Assembly: GCA_016795365.1 (NCBI GenBank)
Contig: JAEUHN010000031.1
Coordinates: 62,001 to 126,000 of the forward strand
Direction: 5' to 3'
Source of the DNA: Verrucomicrobiaceae bacterium
GTDB lineage: Bacteria; Verrucomicrobiota; Verrucomicrobiia; Verrucomicrobiales; Verrucomicrobiaceae
DNA length: 64,000 nt
Part shown: piece after piece, positions 58,970 through 64,000 of the stretch
Layout of the letters: every line of letters begins with the position of its first letter
How positions within the stretch are numbered: position 1 is the first letter of the stretch
The notes under the pieces: model-generated
Seen by the model: only the letters and a program-made list of their open reading frames with translations
Databases searched by the model: none
Told to the model about the DNA's origin: nothing
Made by a program: the position numbers and the translations under genes

Positions 58970-59314
58970 CAGCGATCGGGCGCGGAATTTCAAACGGTTC
59001 AGAATCGGGCGCAATCACGTGCAACCGTCTCAAAGGGATTTCTGTGGCCTGTGCAGAAGGCAGATTCTTGAGACTTCAAAGCATGGGCGAGTCCTTGAGG
59101 AGGCTCCTGGCGTAGGCGGGAGGTTGGTGAAGAATAGATGGAATCACCCGGACGTATGTCTGTTCGACTAGACTAACAGTCAGAGCTTACTGATTTGATG
59201 ACACAGTAGCGAATTTGGAAGTGCTAGGTGAATATAGGCTGATGATAGAAAGCCTAGGTATCGGTATGAATACGGATTGACCTATTACCCGAAGTCTGAA
59301 ATATTCCATTAATT
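58970..59314. other. 345-base gap with AT-rich half, upstream of the beta-helix gene
   Basis: No gene seen. The last 150 bases are markedly AT-rich against the GC-rich neighbours. TTGACC (59277-59282) and AATATT (59300-59305) with a 17-base spacer form the best promoter-like pair, but they would start transcription within a few bases of the ATG at 59315, implying an almost leaderless message. Treat as weak. Confidence 0.4.
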
Positions 59315-60913
59315 ATGGTAATAACATCCAGACGAGAAATTATCGTTCTATCTATCCTTGGTCTGGTTGCTTCTACGGCAGTCCAGGCATCGACTTACTT
59401 TGTTAGTCTGTCGGGGAAGGACACTAATCCAGGCACTCTTGCTGCCCCCTGGCAAACTCTGCAACGAGCCGCCAATGTGGCCAAGCCTGGTGACCAAGTG
59501 CAGGTTCGCGGCGGCACCTACAAGCAGAGAACGGTCATTCAAGTCAACGGCACGGCGAGCGCCCCGATCGTGTTCACCAACTGCAACGGCGAGCAGGTCA
59601 TCTATGATCTCACAGGAGTGGCACCAGTGGCCAATCTGTCGGCGATCATCCGAGTTTCGAATCGCTCTTATGTGACGATCAAAGGATTCACTTTGCGGAA
59701 CTACAAAACAGCGGACGCGAGGCAAGTGCCAGCCGCCATCTTGATCGACGGTGCGTGCAAGGGCGTGAAGATCGTTGGCAATGTGATCTCAGCCATCGAG
59801 CAGAACAATGCCACTCCCTACAACTTCAACGCCAACGCCCACGGCATCGCCGTCTATGGAACGGCAGCAGGAGCCATCGACGGACTCGAGATCACCGACA
59901 ACAGCGTGTCCAACCTCCGGCTCGGAGCCAGTGAGGCCATCGCACTGAACGGCAACGTGACGAACTTTCTCGTGGCCCGAAATCTCGTCCAGAACTGCAA
60001 CAACATCGGCATTGATGTGATCGGCTTTGAGGGGACCAACGGGAATGCATCCCTCGACCGGGCCAGGAATGGGCGCATCACAGGCAACACGGTGATCAGT
60101 ATCGATTCGTCGAGGAACCCGGCCTACGGGGGCAACTTCACCACGGGCGGCGGAGGCTATGCGGCCGCAGGCATCTATGTGGATGGCGGCACGAATGTGG
60201 TGATCGACGGGAATGACGTCTATGGGTGCAACCTGGGCATCGAACTCGGCTGCGAGCATCTCAAAGGCAAGACGGACAACGTGGTGGTGAGTGACAACTT
60301 GGTGCGTCACAACTACCTCGCGGGCATCTCCCTCGGCGGCTACGATGAGCAAAGCGGTGCGACTGAAAACTGCACGGTGGTGAACAACACCATCTACCAG
60401 AATGGGGTCCGCGATCACTCGGCCGGTCAGATCCAGTTCCAGTTCTATGCTCGGAAAAACATCTTCCTGAACAACATCCTCTGGGCAAGCTCTGCAGAGA
60501 AAATGATGGTCGTTCACAACCCTGACAGCACCTCTGCCAGCAAGGCGCAGAAAGAGATCGGTGCTGGGAATATCTTCTCTTACAACCTCTACTACGCCTC
60601 GGGAGCAACGAGTTCGAACTGTGTCTTCCGCGTGTTCACTGCAGGCAGTTTCAAGAACTACGTTGGCCTCACAGCGTGGCGGAACAGTGGCAAAGGCGGA
60701 GTCGAACTTGGCACGCTGGTGGCGAATCCGAAGTTCTCTGGTTCAGCACCGAACTACGGTGCAGCACGCACTTTATTCAAACTCGCATCTGGCTCACCAG
60801 CGATCAACAAGGGCAGTCCTACGCTGGGTGTCGGATCGTCCGAAGTTGACTTGTTCGAGTTGAAGCGCCTTGTCGGGGGACGGATCGACATCGGAGCCTG
60901 CGAATCGCAGTAG
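59315..60913 (+). CDS. Exported right-handed parallel beta-helix protein (DUF1565/pectate-lyase-like)
   Basis: 532 residues, signal about 1-25 (IIVLSILGLVASTAVQA). The start of the mature protein, STYFVSLSGKDTNPGTLAAP then WQTLQRAANVAKPGDQVQVRGGTYKQ, is the common entry to DUF1565 beta-helix proteins. Beta-helix rungs follow (VKIVGNVISAIEQ, LEITDNSVSNLRL, GRITGNTVISIDS, VVIDGNDVYGCNLGIEL, NVVVSDNLVRHNYLAG, CTVVNNTIYQNGV). It ends GRIDIGACESQ, another family signature. Such proteins are often polysaccharide lyases or hydrolases, or surface structures; catalytic residues are not evident. The upstream DNA is unusually AT-rich. Confidence 0.88.
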   Translation: MVITSRREIIVLSILGLVASTAVQASTYFVSLSGKDTNPGTLAAPWQTLQRAANVAKPGDQVQVRGGTYKQRTVIQVNGTASAPIVFTNCNGEQVIYDLTGVAPVANLSAIIRVSNRSYVTIKGFTLRNYKTADARQVPAAILIDGACKGVKIVGNVISAIEQNNATPYNFNANAHGIAVYGTAAGAIDGLEITDNSVSNLRLGASEAIALNGNVTNFLVARNLVQNCNNIGIDVIGFEGTNGNASLDRARNGRITGNTVISIDSSRNPAYGGNFTTGGGGYAAAGIYVDGGTNVVIDGNDVYGCNLGIELGCEHLKGKTDNVVVSDNLVRHNYLAGISLGGYDEQSGATENCTVVNNTIYQNGVRDHSAGQIQFQFYARKNIFLNNILWASSAEKMMVVHNPDSTSASKAQKEIGAGNIFSYNLYYASGATSSNCVFRVFTAGSFKNYVGLTAWRNSGKGGVELGTLVANPKFSGSAPNYGAARTLFKLASGSPAINKGSPTLGVGSSEVDLFELKRLVGGRIDIGACESQ

Positions 60914-60925
60914 AATGTCGCGATC

Positions 60926-62347
60926 TCAGGCGAGGATGTCTTTCGCTACCACGCCTGCGAGATCCGTGAGCTTGTAGTCACGACCTGCATAACGGTGAGT
61001 CAGCTTCTCGTGCTGGATACCCAGGATGTGCAGGATGGTCGCGTGCAGATCATTGACGTGCATCTTGTCCTCCAGTGCGTAGTAGCCGTAGTCGTCGGTC
61101 GCGCCGTAGGCGAAGCCCTTCTTCACACCGCCACCGGCCATCCACATGGTGAAGCCGTTGGGATTGTGATCGCGGCCATCTTTGCCCTGAGCGGTGGGCG
61201 TGCGTCCGAACTCACCACCCCAGATGACGAGGGTGTCATCGAGCAGCCCGCGTGACTTGAGATCTTTGAGGAATCCAGCGATGGGTTTGTCCACTTCCGC
61301 CGCGTTCTTGGAGTGACCTTTGTAAAGATTGCCGTGCTGGTCCCACTGCACTTCGCTGTCGCTGTGAGTGACCTGCACAAATCGGACCCCGCGCTCCAGG
61401 AAGCGGCGCGCCATGAGGCATTGGCGGCCGAAGTTGGCCGTCACCGGGTTGTCCATGCCGTAGAGTTTTCTCGTCGCTTCGGATTCGCTGGAGACATCTT
61501 GGGCTTCGGGCATCGCGCTCTGCATTCGGAAGGCGAGTTCGAAGGAGCTGATGCGACCTTCGAGAGCACCATTCGCCCCCGCCATGGCGAGGTGCTCGTG
61601 GTTCACCTCATTGAGGAAGTCGAGCTGCTTGCGTTGCAGGGCGGGGCTGATGAGGTCGTTGCGAATGTGCCGCACGAGTGCTTTCTCCGCCGGGATGCTG
61701 GCATTGCCGATCGGCGTGCCCTGGCAGTAGGCAGGCAGGAAGGCGGCCCCCCAGTTGTTCACCCCGCCGTGTGCGAGGGTGGGGCAGATGGTGATGAACC
61801 CGGGCAGGTTCTCGTTCTCGGTTCCCAAGCCGTAGATCACCCATGAGCCCATGCTAGGGCGCACCTGCACATCGCTGCCGGTGTGAAGCTTGAGCAAGGC
61901 ACCACCGTGAGCTGGATTGGTGCCATGGACGGAACGCAGCACGCACAGCTCATCGATGCACGTGGCCACGTTCGGGAACAGTTCACTCACCGGCAGGCCG
62001 CTCTGTCCGTGCTGCTTGAACTTCCATGGCGACTTCAGCAGCTTGCCCGTCTCAGCGAACTGCACTCGCGGCTGCTTGAAGGGATAGGGCTTGCCATCAT
62101 CACGCTGGAGCAGTGGCTTGGGATCAAAGGTGTCCACATGGCTAGGACCGCCTTTCATGAATAGAAACACCACGCGCTTGGCGCGGGCCGGCATGTGGGG
62201 CTGCTTGGCTGCGAGGGGATTCGAGGCTTCCGCCTTGACCTGCTGGGAAGCGAGCATGGCCTGGAGAGCGAGAAAGCCGAAGCCACCGGCGCTGCGCTGC
62301 AGCATGGCGCGTCGGGAAAAGGCCGGGAATGATGCGGGGGTCATCAT
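60926..62347 (-). CDS. DUF1501 Tat-exported protein
   Basis: 473 residues. ATG 62347 or 62344; the Tat-type signal is FSRRAMLQRSAGGFGFLALQAML. The body shows the DUF1501 pattern: MPARAKRVVFLFMKGGPSHVDTFDPKP, QHGQSGLPVSELFPNVATCID, LCVLRSVHGTNPAHGGALLKLHTG, PGFITICPTLAHGGVNNWGAA and VIWGGEFGRTPTAQGKDGRDH. The GGPSHVDTFD and GGEFGRTP motifs suggest a sulfatase/phosphatase-like fold. DUF1501 genes usually lie next to a PSD1/DUF1553 gene; here the only PSD1 gene is 46 kb away, so the pair is split. Confidence 0.92.
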   Translation of the reverse strand: MMTPASFPAFSRRAMLQRSAGGFGFLALQAMLASQQVKAEASNPLAAKQPHMPARAKRVVFLFMKGGPSHVDTFDPKPLLQRDDGKPYPFKQPRVQFAETGKLLKSPWKFKQHGQSGLPVSELFPNVATCIDELCVLRSVHGTNPAHGGALLKLHTGSDVQVRPSMGSWVIYGLGTENENLPGFITICPTLAHGGVNNWGAAFLPAYCQGTPIGNASIPAEKALVRHIRNDLISPALQRKQLDFLNEVNHEHLAMAGANGALEGRISSFELAFRMQSAMPEAQDVSSESEATRKLYGMDNPVTANFGRQCLMARRFLERGVRFVQVTHSDSEVQWDQHGNLYKGHSKNAAEVDKPIAGFLKDLKSRGLLDDTLVIWGGEFGRTPTAQGKDGRDHNPNGFTMWMAGGGVKKGFAYGATDDYGYYALEDKMHVNDLHATILHILGIQHEKLTHRYAGRDYKLTDLAGVVAKDILA

Positions 62348-62396
62348 GACGAGGGAGAACTACGGCCCTCGGGGACCAATGTTGCAGGGCACGGTC

Positions 62397-63023
62397 CTAG
62401 CGGCAGTTGCGGAGGGAATCGATCAGGACCTCGTAGCGTTTGATGGCGCAGGTCTCCGTTAGCAGGGAGCGGAGTGTGGCGGCATGATTGATGAAGTGAT
62501 AGGAGAGGATGTCGCAGACCAGCTCCGGGTCCGACGAACGCTTCAAGTCGCTGCAAAGGGCTTCAATCGCGGGTGCCGCTTCATGAGGACACGAGGGAAT
62601 CGAACCGAGCGCGTCAGTGCGGAGCCGCTCGAGCACGTCGGTGGGGGCAGCCTTTGTGGGCAGAGGTTCGACGGCTGCCACGCGATACGGTTGCTGATCC
62701 ACCCAGTTCAGGAGCCTCACACGGCGCAGACCCATCAGAATAAGGTGGGAGGTGCCATCGTCGTGCTTCACGCAGGCATGAACGAGGCCCGCCGTCGTGA
62801 TGGGCAGGACTTCATCGGAGTGCTTGGACACCCGACTGCCGATACAAAACATACGGTTCCCGCTGAGCACCGTCTCCAGCATGTCCCTGTAGCGTTGCTC
62901 AAAGATGAAGAGCGGCATGAAGCATCCAGGGAACAAATAGCAATCTGAGAGCACCATCACGGGCAACTCCGCAGGCAGTGTGAGCGCTGTGCAGGGCGTT
63001 GGGCGGTTGGGCGGTTGATCCAT
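62397..63023 (-). CDS. Lon-protease N-terminal (LON substrate-binding) domain protein
   Basis: 208 residues. It contains only the LON domain: LPVMVLSDCYLFPGCFMPLF, IFEQRYRDMLETVLSGNRMF, TTAGLVHACVKHDDGTSHLI and LMGLRRVRLLNWVDQQPYRV. There is no ATPase or protease part. Stand-alone LON-domain proteins are widespread and of unknown role, possibly substrate adaptors. The start at ATG 63023 follows MDQPPNRPTP. It is divergent from the partial gene at the window end; 151 bases separate them and show no clear promoter. Confidence 0.88.
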   Translation of the reverse strand: MDQPPNRPTPCTALTLPAELPVMVLSDCYLFPGCFMPLFIFEQRYRDMLETVLSGNRMFCIGSRVSKHSDEVLPITTAGLVHACVKHDDGTSHLILMGLRRVRLLNWVDQQPYRVAAVEPLPTKAAPTDVLERLRTDALGSIPSCPHEAAPAIEALCSDLKRSSDPELVCDILSYHFINHAATLRSLLTETCAIKRYEVLIDSLRNCR

Positions 63024-63174
63024 GTCAGAACGGGGTATCGGGAGAACGAAATACGTTACGTCATCACCTCGGAGCCTGACGCAATCCGTCGGAAAATATT
63101 CTTTCCGTGGCTCGCTCGCGTTGCATTAATGGCAGGCGCGGATCCGGCTGGTCCGCCACTATCAATCACTGCGC

Positions 63175-64000
63175 ATGAAGAGGATTTGGCTGCTGCTCCT
63201 GCTGTGGGCTTTTCTATGGCTCGGGGGCAGTGCGTTTTGCGCTTGGAATCTTCAGTCCATGATCCAGCGACGGGCCAATGCCGTGCTGGCTGAAAATGCC
63301 AAACCTGGAGACAGCACATCGCTCGTGGCCAAGGCCCAAGGGCGTCGGGTGCTGCTGGAGGGCACACTCCATCGCGAATCCGATCTCAAGCGCGCGGTGC
63401 AGCGAGTGCAGGAGCAGACCCGGTTGCCGGGCACGTTCGGTCTTGCTGCAAGAATGGTGCCGATCGAGCACGTGATCACCGACCATGTGCAACTGCAGCC
63501 CAAGCCAACAGGGTGGGGGATCCTTGCTGCGAGTTCTCAGGTCGTGAGGCTTCGTGGCGTTGCGGGCTCAGACTTTGAAGTGCAAAGCATTGCTGCCAGC
63601 ATTCGCGGAGATGCATCGGTGCACGAGCTGCTCCAGAACGAGATCGATTCGGACCCGCAGGCATTGATCGAGGCCGAGGACCTCCAGCCAACGCTCACTT
63701 CCGCGCTCCCGCTCACTGACAACGATCGTGCCGCCTGCGTGCTCGCCTTTGCCAAGTGGGGAACTCCCTGGGTGCTGGTTAATCTTGATCAACCGCTCGA
63801 AACCATTCGACGTCGTTTGCTCGAACTCGGACTGCCAGCCGATGCATGGCAACAGGGTGTCTCGGCAGATGTGGAGATGGTGCGTGATCAGCACTTCGCC
63901 TGGCGAACCAATGAAGCAACGCGGAAGAACCTGGATCGCCAGCCGCCTGGGCACCTCGTGCTCGCCGTGAGAGCCGATACGATCTTGCTCCGTGGCGAAC
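63175..64000 (+). CDS. Exported or membrane-anchored protein with BON-like segment (partial, runs off the window)
   Basis: The frame is open from ATG 63175 to the window end (275 codons). The N-terminus is a hydrophobic anchor (IWLLLLLWAFLWLGGSAF). Residues about 52-85 (AKAQGRRVLLEGTLHRESDL and following KRAVQRVQEQTRL) resemble a BON domain (strand, turn with G, charged helix). Later segments (SQVVRLRGVAGSDFEVQSIA, HLVLAVRADTILLRGE) look like further copies of the same fold. BON domains bind membranes or phospholipids and often precede OmpA-type domains, which would lie beyond the window. Confidence 0.7.
   Translation, partial: MKRIWLLLLLWAFLWLGGSAFCAWNLQSMIQRRANAVLAENAKPGDSTSLVAKAQGRRVLLEGTLHRESDLKRAVQRVQEQTRLPGTFGLAARMVPIEHVITDHVQLQPKPTGWGILAASSQVVRLRGVAGSDFEVQSIAASIRGDASVHELLQNEIDSDPQALIEAEDLQPTLTSALPLTDNDRAACVLAFAKWGTPWVLVNLDQPLETIRRRLLELGLPADAWQQGVSADVEMVRDQHFAWRTNEATRKNLDRQPPGHLVLAVRADTILLRGE

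Overview
The window is about 64 kb of GC-rich bacterial chromosome, roughly 60% GC by eye, gene-dense and without phage, insertion sequence or CRISPR signs. The gene content points to Verrucomicrobiota, most likely a Prosthecobacter/Verrucomicrobium-like organism. The supporting families are a PSCyt1-PSCyt2-PSD1 (DUF1549/DUF1553) giant cytochrome, a DUF1501 Tat-exported protein, several small PSCyt-type cytochromes, two Cys-type sulfatases, a DUF5722 glycosidase, tandem PQQ-like propellers, a DUF6576 rhomboid-like protein and large secreted Ig/He_PIG proteins. Planctomycetota share many of these, so the phylum call is an inference.

Layout. 1-5.1 kb: the end of polA, ribF, a rhomboid-like protein, an NlpC/P60 hydrolase, a P/A/K-rich lipoprotein with a clean terminator, and deoC. 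5.1-6.8 kb: an SDR plus FAH-family pair on the minus strand, fitting a non-phosphorylative L-rhamnose/L-fucose route. 6.9-14.8 kb: a 1563-residue sugar dehydrogenase/diheme/Ig fusion divergent from a 1004-residue PSD1 protein. 14.8-18.9 kb: a four-gene ATGA-coupled operon of an ECF sigma factor, a small membrane protein and two paralogous membrane-anchored proteins with pseudopilin-like C-termini. 19-26 kb: an HPP protein, ffh, a polysaccharide deacetylase lipoprotein, a cell-wall amidase, a thioredoxin, an unknown exported protein and a tandem ModA-like lipoprotein. 26-36 kb: a cytochrome lipoprotein, a class C serine hydrolase, an Rrf2 regulator, a long heptanucleotide repeat array, rarA, a sulfatase, pyruvate kinase, a TPR-AAA ATPase, pabA/trpG and araD. 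36.5-46.8 kb: LprI-like, cytochrome-SHD1, esterase, DUF5722 glycosidase, a 56-residue Cys-rich protein, aldehyde dehydrogenase, a second sulfatase, tRNA-Ala(GGC), a prenyltransferase-like alpha-toroid, an LpxL-like acyltransferase and an M42 aminopeptidase. 47-64 kb: two PQQ-like propellers, a DhnA-type aldolase, a second ECF operon with an LTXXQ periplasmic protein, a 1338-residue secreted Ig/Calx-beta protein, a Gfo/Idh/MocA oxidoreductase, a beta-helix protein, the DUF1501 protein, a Lon-N-terminal protein and a partial BON-like gene.

Functional picture: housekeeping genes are interspersed with a large secreted and periplasmic inventory for polysaccharide, sulfated-glycan and sugar-acid catabolism, plus two sigma-factor operons that probably govern envelope functions.

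The strongest unexplained signal is a dispersed class of short-period (7- or 8-bp) tandem arrays. They occur in intergenic DNA, several with inverted copies that could form long hairpins just before a start codon or after a stop, and also inside the coding sequence of the PSD1 gene at two linker positions.
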